This document shows positions 25,055 to 33,785 of a stretch of 64,000 nt of DNA, piece by piece (within the stretch, counting starts at the first letter, position 1; each line of letters opens with the position of its first letter). The position numbers and the translations under genes were made by a program. Below the pieces are notes generated by a model. The model did not search any database and was not told where the DNA came from. It saw only the letters and a list, made by a program, of their open reading frames with translations. Source of the stretch: Paraburkholderia tropica (lineage in GTDB: Bacteria; Pseudomonadota; Gammaproteobacteria; Burkholderiales; Burkholderiaceae); the NCBI RefSeq assembly GCF_900109265.1, contig NZ_FNZM01000004.1, positions 310,001-374,000 of the forward strand, written 5' to 3'.

Positions 25055-26227
25055 ATGAAAAAAGCGTTGTTGAATACTCTCGCCCTCGCCACCGTGGCAG
25101 CGTCGTCGATGGCGCACGCACAAAGCAGCGTCACGCTGTACGGTACCGTCGACGCAGGGATCGACTACATCAGCAACCAGAAGTCGTCGGCGGGTCACGG
25201 CACGGCCTGGGCCGTGCAGTCGGGCAACCTGAGCACGAGCCGCTGGGGTCTGCGCGGCTCCGAAGATCTCGGTGGCGGCCTCAAGGCGATCTTCCAGCTC
25301 GAGAACGGCTTCTCGGTCGTCAACGGCAAGGGTTCGAACGGCGGCTATCTGTTCGGCCGGCAAGCCTGGGTCGGCCTCGCCAGCGATCAATACGGCTCGC
25401 TCACGCTGGGCCGCCAGTATGACGCGCTCGTCGACATGATCGCGCCGATGTCGGCAACGGGCTCGGGTTTCGGCGGCAATATCGCCGATCACCCGTTCGA
25501 CAACGACAACCTGAATAACGACGTGCGCATGAACAACGCCGTCAAGTACCGCAGCCCGATCTACTCGGGCTTCCAGGTCGAAGGCGCCTACGCGTTCAGC
25601 AATCAGGGCGGCGGCTTCTCGATGAACAACGCGTACACCTTCGGCGCGTCGTGGAACGGCGGCCCGATCAACCTCGCGGTCGCGTACTTCCAGGGCAACA
25701 ACCCGGGCTCGACCACGGGCGGCGCACTCTCCGCGGGCAGCAGCACCGACAACGATCCGATGTTTGTCAGCGCGCGTACGCGCACGCTCGGCGCAGGCGG
25801 CAGCTACACGATCGGCGCGGCCAAGGTGGGCGTGGTGTTCACGCGCACCATGATCGCTTCGCCGACGGAAATCGCGCAGGGCGGCTCGCTCAACACCTTC
25901 GACGCCGACTACCTCACGTTCAACAACTACGAAGTGAACGGCCGCTACCAGCTCACGCCGCAATTCAGCCTGGGCGGTTCGTACACCTACACCGACGGTT
26001 CGCTGAGCCGCGCGGCAGGCAATGCGTCGCCGCACTGGAACCAGTTCATGCTGCAGGCCGACTACGCGCTGTCGAAGCGCACCGATCTGTATCTTGAAGG
26101 CACGTATCAGCGCGTCTCGGGCGCGAACGGCATCGCCGTGCTGGGCAACGCGTCGATCTATAACCTCGCGGCTTCGTCGAGCAACACGCAAGCCGTGGTG
26201 GCCGCGGGCATGCGTCTGAAGTTCTAG
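25055..26227 (+). CDS. Gram-negative trimeric porin (Burkholderia type), first copy
   Basis: 390 residues with a signal peptide ending in SMAHA and a mature start QSSVTLYGTVDAGIDYI. Typical beta-strand features follow: SRWGLRGSEDLGGGLKAIFQLENGF, FGRQAWVGLASDQYGSLTLGRQYD, and the terminal aromatic residue in AAGMRLKF, needed for outer-membrane assembly. It forms a general diffusion channel. It is followed by a strong bidirectional terminator. A second porin on the opposite strand lies less than 1 kb away. Confidence 0.95.
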   Translation: MKKALLNTLALATVAASSMAHAQSSVTLYGTVDAGIDYISNQKSSAGHGTAWAVQSGNLSTSRWGLRGSEDLGGGLKAIFQLENGFSVVNGKGSNGGYLFGRQAWVGLASDQYGSLTLGRQYDALVDMIAPMSATGSGFGGNIADHPFDNDNLNNDVRMNNAVKYRSPIYSGFQVEGAYAFSNQGGGFSMNNAYTFGASWNGGPINLAVAYFQGNNPGSTTGGALSAGSSTDNDPMFVSARTRTLGAGGSYTIGAAKVGVVFTRTMIASPTEIAQGGSLNTFDADYLTFNNYEVNGRYQLTPQFSLGGSYTYTDGSLSRAAGNASPHWNQFMLQADYALSKRTDLYLEGTYQRVSGANGIAVLGNASIYNLAASSSNTQAVVAAGMRLKF

Positions 26228-26262
26228 GTCGCGCGCAGCGGTATAGCGGCTTGGTCGACAAG

Positions 26263-26300
26263 AAAACGGCGGCACGGTCATCGACCGTCCGCCGTTTTTT
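26263..26300. terminator. Bidirectional terminator after the first porin
   Basis: AAAACGGCGG (26263-26272) pairs with CCGCCGTTTT, and an inner ACGGTC/GACCGT stem extends it. TTTTTT ends the plus side at 26300 and the A-run provides the T-run on the minus side. It separates the porin from the convergent PPC-domain gene. Confidence 0.85.
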
Positions 26301-26326
26301 CACGTCCGCGTTTTCCGCGCTACACG

Positions 26327-26722
26327 TTACGCCTTGCGCACGACGAGTTCCATGAAGCCGGTTTGCGCATCGTGCTCGCGCGTGAACGCGTAGTCGGGCA
26401 ACAGCATGAGCAGCACTTCGGCGGTTGTGCGCACGATGCAGCCGTGCGCGACGTGGCCGCCCGATACGCGGCCGTGTGCGTCGGACACGCTCGCATGCAG
26501 ATGGGCGCCGTCGCGCGACAACGAACCGGCCAGCGTGAGAATTTCGAAATCGCCGCGCAGCGACGCCGGTGTATCGACGCCCGCATAGCGCAGTTCCACC
26601 GCGCTCAGGCTGCCGATGCCCTGCACCACGAACGCCGCCTGCACGCCGTGCCGGGCGAGCGCGGCGGCCAGTGTTTCGCGCAGATCGTCTCCGGGCGACA
26701 AACGTAAGGGCAACGCTTGCAT
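26327..26722 (-). CDS. PPC/DUF296-domain protein
   Basis: 131 residues. RLSPGDDLRETLAAALARHGVQAAFVVQGIGSLSAVELRYAG, then LTLAGSLSRDGAHLHASVSDAHGRVSGGHVAHGCIVRTTAEVLL, is the PPC (plants and prokaryotes conserved) domain. The His residues in HLHASVSD and GGHV form its putative metal site. In plants this domain is attached to AT-hooks, but the bacterial single-domain form has no settled function. The last residues form the closing strand (FMELVVRKA). It is a single gene convergent with the porin. Confidence 0.82.
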   Translation of the reverse strand: MQALPLRLSPGDDLRETLAAALARHGVQAAFVVQGIGSLSAVELRYAGVDTPASLRGDFEILTLAGSLSRDGAHLHASVSDAHGRVSGGHVAHGCIVRTTAEVLLMLLPDYAFTREHDAQTGFMELVVRKA

Positions 26723-26987
26723 CGGCGGACTCCGGTGTGAGATGGCGACTCACAGGGTAAAGCGGTTCCGTGCGCGCTGCAATAACTGACGATGCGTTCG
26801 TACGCACGATCGGGCGGCGCAAAAACATGCGCCACCAAAACAAACTGGCCCGCCAGCGAAACGCGCCTTGTGAGCGCGATCCGCATGACGGGCCAGTTCG
26901 ATCGCCAGTCGAGCAGCGCGGGACCGGACCGGCCGATCCGGTTCGCGCGCCCTTCGTCTGACGATGAAGGCTTACATCAGGCTTCGA

Positions 26988-28145
26988 TTAGAAGCGGTGA
27001 CGCAGACCAACCGTAGCAGCGATCTGGTTCGGCGTCGTCGACGGCGACAGCGTGTTGATCATAGCCACGTTTGCCTGGTTGCCCAGCGAACCCGATGCGT
27101 GCTGGTAGACGCCTTCGACGTACACATCGGTACGCTTCGAGAGCGAGTAGTCAGCTTGCAGCGAAACGGTGTGCCACTTCGGATCCGTCGAGCCAGCCGA
27201 GTTCTTCAGCTTGCCGTCCGTGAACGTGTACGACGCGTCCAGGCTCAGAGCCGGGGTCAGCGCGTAACGGCCATTCAGTTCGAAGTTGTCGAGGTGCAGG
27301 TTCGTGTTGTTCGCGAACGTGTACAGCGTGTCGCCGCCTTGCGAGCCAGCGATCAGGCCTTCGTACTGCGTGTGGGTCCACACGAAGCCGACCGTTGCCG
27401 GGCCGTACGAGTAGTTCACGCCAGCGCCGAACGTGCGTTGCGTTTCAGCCGACAGGTTCGTGTTGTTGCCTGCGCCAGCCGAGTTCGCGCCGCTCGTGTT
27501 CGAGTTCGTGCGCGAGTTGTTCATTTGCAGGTAAGCAGCGGCTGCGTTCAGCGGGCCGTTGTTGTACGAAGCACCGACGCTCCATGCGCGGTTGTTCGAG
27601 AACTGGCCGGCGTCGTTGCTGAAGCCGTACAGGCCGCCGACCTTGAAGCCAGCGTAGTTCGCGCTCGTGTACTTCACTGCGTTCTTGATCGAGAACGAGT
27701 GGTCGAGGTTGTCGTTGTCGAACGGGTGAGCGGCCAGGTTGTTGCCGTAGCCAGCGCCTGCTTCCGACAGCGGCGACAGGTAGTCAACCATCGAGTCGTA
27801 CTGGCGGCCCAGCGTCACCGTACCGAAGCGATCGCTTTGCAGACCAACGTAAGCCTGACGGTTGAACATGGTGTTGCTTTCCGTGTCCTTGCCGTTGTTC
27901 AGGTTAAAGCCGTTTTCCAACGTGAAGATCGCATGCAGACCGCCACCGAGGTCTTCGCTGCCCTTCAGGCCGAAGTACGTGTCGGACAGAGCGCCGCTGC
28001 CCTGGTTCCATTGCGAATGGCCGCCTGCGTTGTTCGCGTAGACGATACCCGCATCCAGCGAACCGTACAGCGTGACGCTGCTTTGTGCGTGAGCCGAAAC
28101 TGCGAAGGCGCTCAGGACGCCCGCGATAATCAGAGTGTTCTTCAT
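26988..28145 (-). CDS. Gram-negative trimeric porin, second copy, probably highly expressed
   Basis: 385 residues. The signal peptide MKNTLIIAGVLSAFAVSAHA is followed by QSSVTLYGSLDAGIVYANN, and the C-terminus is TVGLRHRF. It shares the order GLKGSEDLGGGLHAIFTLENGF, FNRQAYVGLQSDRFGTVTLGRQYDSMVDYLSP and HPFDNDNLDHSFSIKNAVKY with the first porin. Codon use differs from its neighbours, with more GCT, GCA, GGT and CGT, as expected for a highly expressed outer-membrane protein. AAGGAAAG precedes ATG 28145. Probably the major general porin of this pair. Confidence 0.95.
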   Translation of the reverse strand: MKNTLIIAGVLSAFAVSAHAQSSVTLYGSLDAGIVYANNAGGHSQWNQGSGALSDTYFGLKGSEDLGGGLHAIFTLENGFNLNNGKDTESNTMFNRQAYVGLQSDRFGTVTLGRQYDSMVDYLSPLSEAGAGYGNNLAAHPFDNDNLDHSFSIKNAVKYTSANYAGFKVGGLYGFSNDAGQFSNNRAWSVGASYNNGPLNAAAAYLQMNNSRTNSNTSGANSAGAGNNTNLSAETQRTFGAGVNYSYGPATVGFVWTHTQYEGLIAGSQGGDTLYTFANNTNLHLDNFELNGRYALTPALSLDASYTFTDGKLKNSAGSTDPKWHTVSLQADYSLSKRTDVYVEGVYQHASGSLGNQANVAMINTLSPSTTPNQIAATVGLRHRF

Positions 28146-28487
28146 GACTTTCCTTAAATTGACATTCAGACTGACCTGAATGGATCCGGGTATTGGAGCC
28201 ATCCCGGCAATCTCGCAGCGAAGTTTAAGTGCCAAAGTGCGCAAATCGCAGTACGCAAGTGCTGGAACAGATATTTGCGAAATCTGGAAATATCCGAAAA
28301 TCGACGCTTAAAACCTTGTGCGCAAAGGGAAAAATCGAATCGCCCGCGTCATCTGTCTGTCACACGGCTGTGGCAATCACGCGACGCCACTGTCAAGATC
28401 ACGAACTTGATTATTGTCAAAAGTGCGTTAATTCAAGGCTTGAGGCCATGGTAATATTTCCGGGTCTGAAGAAACTCCGGAACAGTT

Positions 28488-28545
28488 GCAACGGACAGGT
28501 GGGGTGGTCCGTTGCTGCGGGCCGCCCCATTTTTATTGGCGGCCC
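28488..28545 (+). ncRNA. Possible structured RNA or palindromic element (two adjacent perfect stem-loops)
   Basis: Two adjacent stems, 9 bp (28488-28515) and 8 bp (28519-28545), are separated by only three bases, with a -10-like TAATAT 30 bp upstream on the plus strand. This could be a small RNA, a leader or an intergenic palindromic repeat. No T-run follows directly. Strand is uncertain, because palindromes fold on either strand. Confidence 0.25.
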
Positions 28546-28628
28546 ATGCGGCCAAACGTCGCGATTTCGCTGCGACAATGCGCTGTCAATTACGCCCGGC
28601 TTTCGCGTGCGTTTCAATCCCCGATTAA

Positions 28629-28656
28629 AAAACAACGGCCCGAAATATCGGGCCGT
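28629..28656 (-). terminator. Rho-independent terminator of the DHA2 efflux gene
   Basis: ACGGCCCGA (28635-28643) and TCGGGCCGT (28648-28656) form a perfect 9-bp stem with an AATA loop. Read on the minus strand it is followed by TTGTTTTTT. It lies 30 bp beyond the stop of the efflux-pump gene. Confidence 0.82.
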
Positions 28657-28685
28657 ATTCATTTAAACGCAAAAAGTTCCCGTAA

Positions 28686-30239
28686 TCAGTGGGCGCCGGC
28701 AGTATTTGAAGAATCTGCGGAACTTTTTGAAGGGCGCGTAATCCAGATGAGCGGAATAATGCCGATAAATATGAACGCCGAGATATAGAAAATGTCGTTC
28801 AGCCCCATTACCGCCGCCTGTGCGTCCACCGAGAAGTTGAACAGCCCATAGGCCGCGTCGGTGCTCACGTGCAGCGACTGGCGCGCCGACTCCACGCTCT
28901 GCATGAAGGCCGGATTGGTCACGCTGGCCTGCTCCGTGAGCCGCACGTGATGCAGGATCGTGCGGTCGTTCCAGGCGTTGCCGATCAGCGAGGTGCCCAC
29001 CGCGCCGCAGAATGTGCGCGCGAAGTTCGAGAGCCCGGCGGCCGCCGGAATCTTCTCGGGCGGCAGCCCCGAAAGAATGATCGAGGTAAGCGGCACGAAG
29101 AACATCGCCATCGGAATGCCCTGCAGCAGCGTGGGCAGCACGAGGTCCCAGTGCGAGACGTCGGTGTAGAACTGCGTGCGCATGAGGAACACCGCGGCGA
29201 AGCCGATGAACGCGAGCGTGGCGATGTAGCGTGGGTCGCTACGCGGCAGAATGCGCCCGATGATCGGCGTGAGCACCACGGCGAAGATGCCGAGCGGCGC
29301 GGTGGTGAGACCCGAATCCACGGCACGGTAGCCGAGATAGCCCTGCATCCATTGCGGCAACAGCACGAGCGTGCCGAAGAACATGCCGTAGGCCACCGAG
29401 ATCGAGATCGTGCCGCCCGCGAAATTGCGCTGCGAAAACAGGCGGATGTCGACCACCGGATTCTTTTCGGTCAGTTCCCACACCACGAAGAACGCGAAGC
29501 CCACCAGCGCCACGATCGCGAGCGCCACGATCAGCGGCGAATCGAACCACGCGAGATCCTTGCCCTTGTCGAGCATGATCTGCAGCGAGGCCACCCACAC
29601 GACGAGCAGGATCAGCCCCACGCCGTCGATCGGCACGCGCCGCGTGGCCGACTCGCGGTCGCGATAGATGAACCACGTGACGGCGGCGGCGAACAGGCCC
29701 ACCGGCACGTTGATATAGAAGATCCACGACCAGTTGTAGTCGTAGGTGATCCAGCCGCCGAGCGACGGCCCGGCGATCGGCCCGATCAGCGCGGTCATCG
29801 ACCAGAGCGCGAGCGCCGTCGACGACTTCTGTTTGGGCCACGAGCCGAGCAGCAGCGCCTGCGAAAGCGGCGCGAGCGGTCCGGCCACCACGCCCTGCAG
29901 AATGCGCGCGGCGAGCAGCGTGGGCAGGTTCGGCGCCATGCCGCACAGCCACGAGGCCAGCACGAACAACAGGATCGAGGTGACGAACAGTTTCACCTGG
30001 CCGAAACGCTGCGTGAGCCAGCCGGTGAGCGGAATGGAAACGGCGTTGGCGGCCGCGAAGATCGTGATGACCCACGTGCCTTCGTCGACGGACACGCCGA
30101 GGTCGCCGGAAATGGTCGGGATGGCGACGTTCGCGATCGACGAATCGAGCACGTTCATGAACATCGCCAGCGACACGGCAATGGTGCCGAGCGCGAGCTT
30201 GCCGCCGCTGAGCGGCGCGGTGGATTGCGGTGCAGACAT
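28686..30239 (-). CDS. DHA2-family (EmrB/QacA) multidrug efflux MFS transporter
   Basis: 517 residues with 14 predicted membrane helices. The N-terminal FMNVLDSSIANVAIPTISGDLGVS contains the DHA2 motif D1 (LDxxIxNVALP type), and RILQGVVAGPLAPLSQALLL is motif C-like. GPSLGGWITYDYNWSWIFYINVPVGLFA is the EmrB signature. It exports drugs or toxic hydrophobic compounds using the proton gradient. No EmrA-type adaptor or regulator is adjacent. It ends at a strong terminator. Confidence 0.92.
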   Translation of the reverse strand: MSAPQSTAPLSGGKLALGTIAVSLAMFMNVLDSSIANVAIPTISGDLGVSVDEGTWVITIFAAANAVSIPLTGWLTQRFGQVKLFVTSILLFVLASWLCGMAPNLPTLLAARILQGVVAGPLAPLSQALLLGSWPKQKSSTALALWSMTALIGPIAGPSLGGWITYDYNWSWIFYINVPVGLFAAAVTWFIYRDRESATRRVPIDGVGLILLVVWVASLQIMLDKGKDLAWFDSPLIVALAIVALVGFAFFVVWELTEKNPVVDIRLFSQRNFAGGTISISVAYGMFFGTLVLLPQWMQGYLGYRAVDSGLTTAPLGIFAVVLTPIIGRILPRSDPRYIATLAFIGFAAVFLMRTQFYTDVSHWDLVLPTLLQGIPMAMFFVPLTSIILSGLPPEKIPAAAGLSNFARTFCGAVGTSLIGNAWNDRTILHHVRLTEQASVTNPAFMQSVESARQSLHVSTDAAYGLFNFSVDAQAAVMGLNDIFYISAFIFIGIIPLIWITRPSKSSADSSNTAGAH

Positions 30240-30434
30240 GGAGCGTGCGTGGAGTGATGGGCGGCGCCTCGCGGGCCACCCGGGAGCCTAACGGCCCCTC
30301 GCACGCCGATCAATGTCGCCGCGCGCATCAATCAATGACGCGGGCGGCAACAATGCGGCGCGCGAATCGCGCCGCGCGGCGCATGTTTCATCAGCAAATT
30401 ACTTAGCGATACGAATCAACTCGACGCAGGCGAT

Positions 30435-31376
30435 TCACAGGCCGCCAGGCTCGCCGCCCGTGAACTGCACGCTGCGCTTCGCGCGCTCGTCCACGTTCAG
30501 CGCGAACACGTCCGGACGGGCGTAATGGCCCACCACGTCGAAGTCGTAGCGCGCGCGGATCAGTTCGTCGGTGTCGATCTGTGCGACCACGAGGCCGGTC
30601 TCGCCGTGCAGCGGTCCCGCGAGGATTTCGCCGAGCGGCCCGACGATCACGCTGCCGCCATTGATCAGCGGACGCGCCGGATCCCAGCCCGGCACCTCGA
30701 TGCCGAGCGCCGACGGCGACGGTTGCACCTGGCACGCGCTGATCACGAAACACCGCCCCTCGTGGGCAATATGTCGCATCGAGCATTGCCAGATCTCGCG
30801 CTCGTCGACGGTCGGCGCGCACCAGATCTGCACACCTTTCGCGTACATCGCCATGCGCAGCAGCGGCATGTGATTCTCCCAGCAGATCGCCGCGCCCGCC
30901 ACGCCCGCCGCCGTGTTCACCACGGGCAGCGTCGATCCGTCGCCCTGCCCCCAGATCAGCCGTTCGGTGCCGGTCGGCATGAGCTTGCGGTGCTTCGCGA
31001 CCAGCCCCGCCTGCGGATCGAAAAAGAGCGCCGTGCAATACAACGTGCTGCCCGCGCGTTCGATCACGCCGATCACGATCGACGCCCCGCAGCGCGCTGA
31101 CAATTCGGCGAGCGCGGCCGTTTCCGCGCCCGGCACGTCGATGGCGTTCTCGTAGTAGGCCGCGAACGCCTCGCGTCCCTCGGGCAGACGGTAGCCCAGC
31201 CGCGTGCCGAAGATCTCGCCCTTCGGATAGCCGCCGAGCAGCGCCTCGGGCATGACCACGAGCTGCGCGCCCGAGTCGCGGATCGCCGCCTCGAATGACA
31301 GGATGTGCTCGAGCGTTGCGGCCTTGCCCTGCGCCGACGAGCCGATCTGCAATGCCGCCACCTTCGATTTCGACAT
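30435..31376 (-). CDS. Nitrilase (carbon-nitrogen hydrolase superfamily)
   Basis: 313 residues with the catalytic triad visible: Glu44 in [13 protein letters not shown], Lys131 in [14 protein letters not shown], and Cys165 in [18 protein letters not shown]. The CWENHMPL form is typical of true nitrilases (aliphatic or aromatic nitrile to acid plus ammonia), not amidases. Its length is slightly shorter than many filament-forming nitrilases. GGAG lies a few bases before ATG 31376. A LysR gene is divergent with a 78-bp gap, so substrate-responsive control is likely. The specific nitrile is not known. Confidence 0.9.
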   Translation of the reverse strand: MSKSKVAALQIGSSAQGKAATLEHILSFEAAIRDSGAQLVVMPEALLGGYPKGEIFGTRLGYRLPEGREAFAAYYENAIDVPGAETAALAELSARCGASIVIGVIERAGSTLYCTALFFDPQAGLVAKHRKLMPTGTERLIWGQGDGSTLPVVNTAAGVAGAAICWENHMPLLRMAMYAKGVQIWCAPTVDEREIWQCSMRHIAHEGRCFVISACQVQPSPSALGIEVPGWDPARPLINGGSVIVGPLGEILAGPLHGETGLVVAQIDTDELIRARYDFDVVGHYARPDVFALNVDERAKRSVQFTGGEPGGL

Positions 31377-31454
31377 GATGTTCTCCGTATGTGTGCGTGT
31401 CCGTATCATGGCGGGATCGCCACCGCGCGCCCACCGGCGCAGTCCATTTCAGCT

Positions 31455-32396
31455 ATGCCTGCGAGTGATATCTCCGACGTCGACCTGAATCTGCTGAAGA
31501 TCTTCGAAGCACTCTTCGAGGAAGGCGGCGCGAGCCGTGCGGCGATCCGCCTCGACATGACGCAGCCCGCGGTCAGCGCGGCGCTCAAGCGTCTGCGGGA
31601 ACTCTATGCCGACCGCCTGTTCACGCCGACCGGACGCGGCCTCGCGCCGACCGCGCGCGCCCGCGAGCTGAAGCCGCTGATCAGCGAAGCGCTCGACAAA
31701 TGCCGCCAGTCGCTCGCGATCGCCTCGCCGCACGCGACGCACTTTCACGGCCGCGCCGTCGCCATCGGCCTCTCCGACGACTTCGAACTCGCGCTCGGCC
31801 AGCCGATCATGATGCACCTCGCGCGGCACGCGCCGGGCCTGCGTGTGATCTTTCGCCAGACCTACAGCCAGATCGTGAGCGACAGCCTCGCCAATCAGGA
31901 AATCGATCTGGCGATCGCGGCGGGCGGCTTTTCCGCGCGCGGGCTCAGCCATCAGGCGCTCGGTCAGGGCGATTACGCGTGCCTGCTGGACGCCGCGTCG
32001 TGCCCGCCCGGCGACAGGAACACGCGTGAGAGCAACGGCCTGACGCTCGATGCCTTCGTCGCGCGCGGCCATATTCTCGTGTCGTCGGGCGGCGTGGTGG
32101 GCATCGTCGACGAAGCGCTCGCGGCGCACGGCCTGAAGCGCAACGTGATCGCATCGACCACGCATTTCGCGGCGCTGCCGCATCTGCTCGCGGGCACCCG
32201 GGCCGTGGCCACGATTCCGCGCCACGCCGCGCGCGCCATCGCGGCGCTCACCGGCCTGCGCATGGTGGCGTGCCCGCTCGCGCTGCCGGGCTATCCGATC
32301 GAACTGGGCTGGCGCGCCAGCGCGATGCGCGACGCGGCCATCGTGCGCGTGCGCGATGCCGTGGCGGCGTGTGCGCCGGCGTTGCTCGCGCCGTAA
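31455..32396 (+). CDS. LysR-family transcriptional regulator, divergent from nitrilase
   Basis: 313 residues. The N-terminal DVDLNLLKIFEALFEEGGASRAAIRLDMTQPAVSAALKRLRELYADRLFTPTGRGLAPT is the NodD/TfdR-like helix-turn-helix with its conserved continuation. An effector domain follows with GRAVAIGLSDDFELALG and PHLLAGTRAVATIPRHAARA. The 78-bp intergenic region to the nitrilase gene suggests it regulates that gene and itself. Confidence 0.9.
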   Translation: MPASDISDVDLNLLKIFEALFEEGGASRAAIRLDMTQPAVSAALKRLRELYADRLFTPTGRGLAPTARARELKPLISEALDKCRQSLAIASPHATHFHGRAVAIGLSDDFELALGQPIMMHLARHAPGLRVIFRQTYSQIVSDSLANQEIDLAIAAGGFSARGLSHQALGQGDYACLLDAASCPPGDRNTRESNGLTLDAFVARGHILVSSGGVVGIVDEALAAHGLKRNVIASTTHFAALPHLLAGTRAVATIPRHAARAIAALTGLRMVACPLALPGYPIELGWRASAMRDAAIVRVRDAVAACAPALLAP

Positions 32397-32571
32397 TGCT
32401 CGCACCGTAAACCGAACGCAAGGATCGCGCTCGAAGCGCCCGAAAACCGGCCCGCACGCCACATCGAAAAAATTTTCACCTCTCCCGCGACGGATTTCTC
32501 CGCCTCACTCCGTTCAATTCGCACAAGGGCCACGCCAGCACCGCGCCCGTCACGAAAGAGGGAGAGTTTCC

Positions 32572-32889
32572 ATGTCGAACCCGTCGCTTCGCACGCTCGT
32601 CAGCGCCGCCGTTCTGGCGCTCGCCAGCGTTTCGTTTGCCGTGCCGGTCACCGCATTCGCGCAGACCGTCATCATCGCGCCGCACGCGCCGCCGCCGATG
32701 CGCGTCGAAACCGTACCGCCGCCGCGTCCCGGCTTCGTCTGGGATCCGGGCCACTGGCACTGGGCGCACGGAGACTACGTCTGGCGTCCCGGTCACTGGC
32801 AGCCGGTGCGCGCGGGCTACCACTGGGTGCCGGGCCACTGGATCGCTCACGGTCCGAACTGGCGCTGGGTGCCGGGCCACTGGGCCTGA
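32572..32889 (+). CDS. Exported YXWGXW-repeat protein, Trp/His-rich
   Basis: 105 residues. The signal peptide ends in PVTAFAQ. The mature part is a short Pro-rich segment followed by repeated WxPGHW-type units (GFVWDPGHWHW, YVWRPGHWQPV, YHWVPGHWIAH, WRWVPGHW). This is the YXWGXW family of cell-envelope proteins with no defined function. GAGGGAGAG precedes ATG 32572. A second member, as a lipoprotein, lies at 37675, so the pair brackets the sigma-factor and DUF1800/DUF1501 genes. Confidence 0.88.
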   Translation: MSNPSLRTLVSAAVLALASVSFAVPVTAFAQTVIIAPHAPPPMRVETVPPPRPGFVWDPGHWHWAHGDYVWRPGHWQPVRAGYHWVPGHWIAHGPNWRWVPGHWA

Positions 32890-32931
32890 ACCCGTCCAGG
32901 TGAATGACTCCGACCGAACCGGCGCACGATC

Positions 32932-33036
32932 ATGAAGATCCTCATCCTGCTCACGCTCGCGGCGGCCATCCTGACCGGCTGCGTCGTGGTACCGGCCCGT
33001 CCGGCCTACTACCGGCCCGCGGTCGTCGTATATTGA
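32932..33036 (+). CDS. Very small lipoprotein
   Basis: 34 residues. MKILILLTLAAAILTGCVVV contains a hydrophobic signal with the lipobox LTGC (Cys17), and the short mature tail is PARPAYYRPAVVVY. The Pro/Tyr-rich tail resembles the start of YXWGXW lipoproteins. It begins 42 bp after the YXWGXW gene. Its stop TGA overlaps the candidate TTG start of the sigma gene. It is probably a real outer-membrane lipoprotein, although its size allows no firm family call. Confidence 0.6.
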   Translation: MKILILLTLAAAILTGCVVVPARPAYYRPAVVVY

Positions 33037-33785
33037 ACGTTCGCGAACCGGCCGACGCCGCTACGGCGGCGCACCGCGCACCGGCCCACGCCCTGGGAGG
33101 GGACGACGATGAGACTCGTGCGGCGCAGGCAGGCGGCACCGCGCCCGATGCCGCGGCGGCGGTTGCTGCACCGGCAGCGGCCCCATCCGCGCCACCCGCA
33201 TCCGCCGCGCCGCGGCGTCGCGCCTTGAACGAGCGCGACCCCGACGCGGAACTCGTCGCGCGCGTCGGCGCACGCGACGCCGGCGCGGTGCGCACGCTCG
33301 TCCTGAGCAAGCTGCCGCGCCTGCTCGCGCTCGCCACCCGCATGCTCGGCGACCGCATGGAAGCCGAAGACATCGCCCAGGAGGCCTTCGTGCGCATCTG
33401 GAAACAGGCGCCTCACTGGCGCAGCGGCGAAGCGCGCTTCGACACCTGGCTGCACCGCGTCGCGCTCAATCTCTGCTACGACCGTCTGCGCGGCCGTCGC
33501 GAGGAGCCCGCCGAGACGCTGCCCGACGAAGCCGATCCGGCCGCCACGCCCGATCTGCGCATCGAAGCCCGCACGCGCGACGAACGCGTGCGCGCGGCGC
33601 TGGCCGCGCTGCCCGTGCGGCAACGCGAAGCGCTCGTGCTCACGTACTATCAAGAGCTTTCGAATCTCGAGGCGGCCGGCCTGATGGACATTTCGGTCGA
33701 CGCGCTCGAAAGCCTGCTGGCGCGCGCCCGGCGCACCCTGCGCGCACAACTGGCCGGTGATGGCGCCGGCAAGGACTCCGCATGA
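33033..33785 (+). CDS. ECF-type sigma-70 family RNA polymerase sigma factor with long Ala/Pro-rich N-terminus
   Basis: About 250 residues from TTG 33033. Region 2 is seen as LPRLLALATRMLGDRMEAEDIAQEAFVRIWKQAPHW, then FDTWLHRVALNLCYDRLRGRR. Region 4 is seen as ERVRAALAALPVRQREALVLTYYQELSNLEAAGLMDISVDALESLLARARRTLRAQL. The first 65 or so residues are low-complexity Ala/Pro and unlike the family. A TTG at 33225 (LNERDPDAELVARVGARDAG) would give a normal-sized factor of about 186 residues, so the start is unsettled. It overlaps the next gene as ATGA, in the usual sigma/anti-sigma coupling. Confidence 0.8.
   Translation: MNVREPADAATAAHRAPAHALGGDDDETRAAQAGGTAPDAAAAVAAPAAAPSAPPASAAPRRRALNERDPDAELVARVGARDAGAVRTLVLSKLPRLLALATRMLGDRMEAEDIAQEAFVRIWKQAPHWRSGEARFDTWLHRVALNLCYDRLRGRREEPAETLPDEADPAATPDLRIEARTRDERVRAALAALPVRQREALVLTYYQELSNLEAAGLMDISVDALESLLARARRTLRAQLAGDGAGKDSA

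Larger units (their letters stand above)
28146..28685. other. Gene-free region between porin and efflux pump with a cluster of hairpins
   Basis: No convincing protein is encoded. The right half holds consecutive stem-loops: TTCCGG 28458-28463 / CCGGAA 28477-28482; GCAACGGAC 28488-28496 / GTCCGTTGC 28507-28515 (perfect 9 bp, loop AGGTGGGGTG); and GGGCCGCC 28519-28526 / GGCGGCCC 28538-28545. A TAATAT element lies at 28452-28457. The left half, up to about 28260, should be the porin promoter and leader. Confidence 0.5.

Noticed and set aside
28229..28666. A 145-codon frame between the porin and the efflux pump
   Set aside because: It has no ribosome-binding site, no GC3 bias and no domain, and it runs through several hairpins and a terminator.
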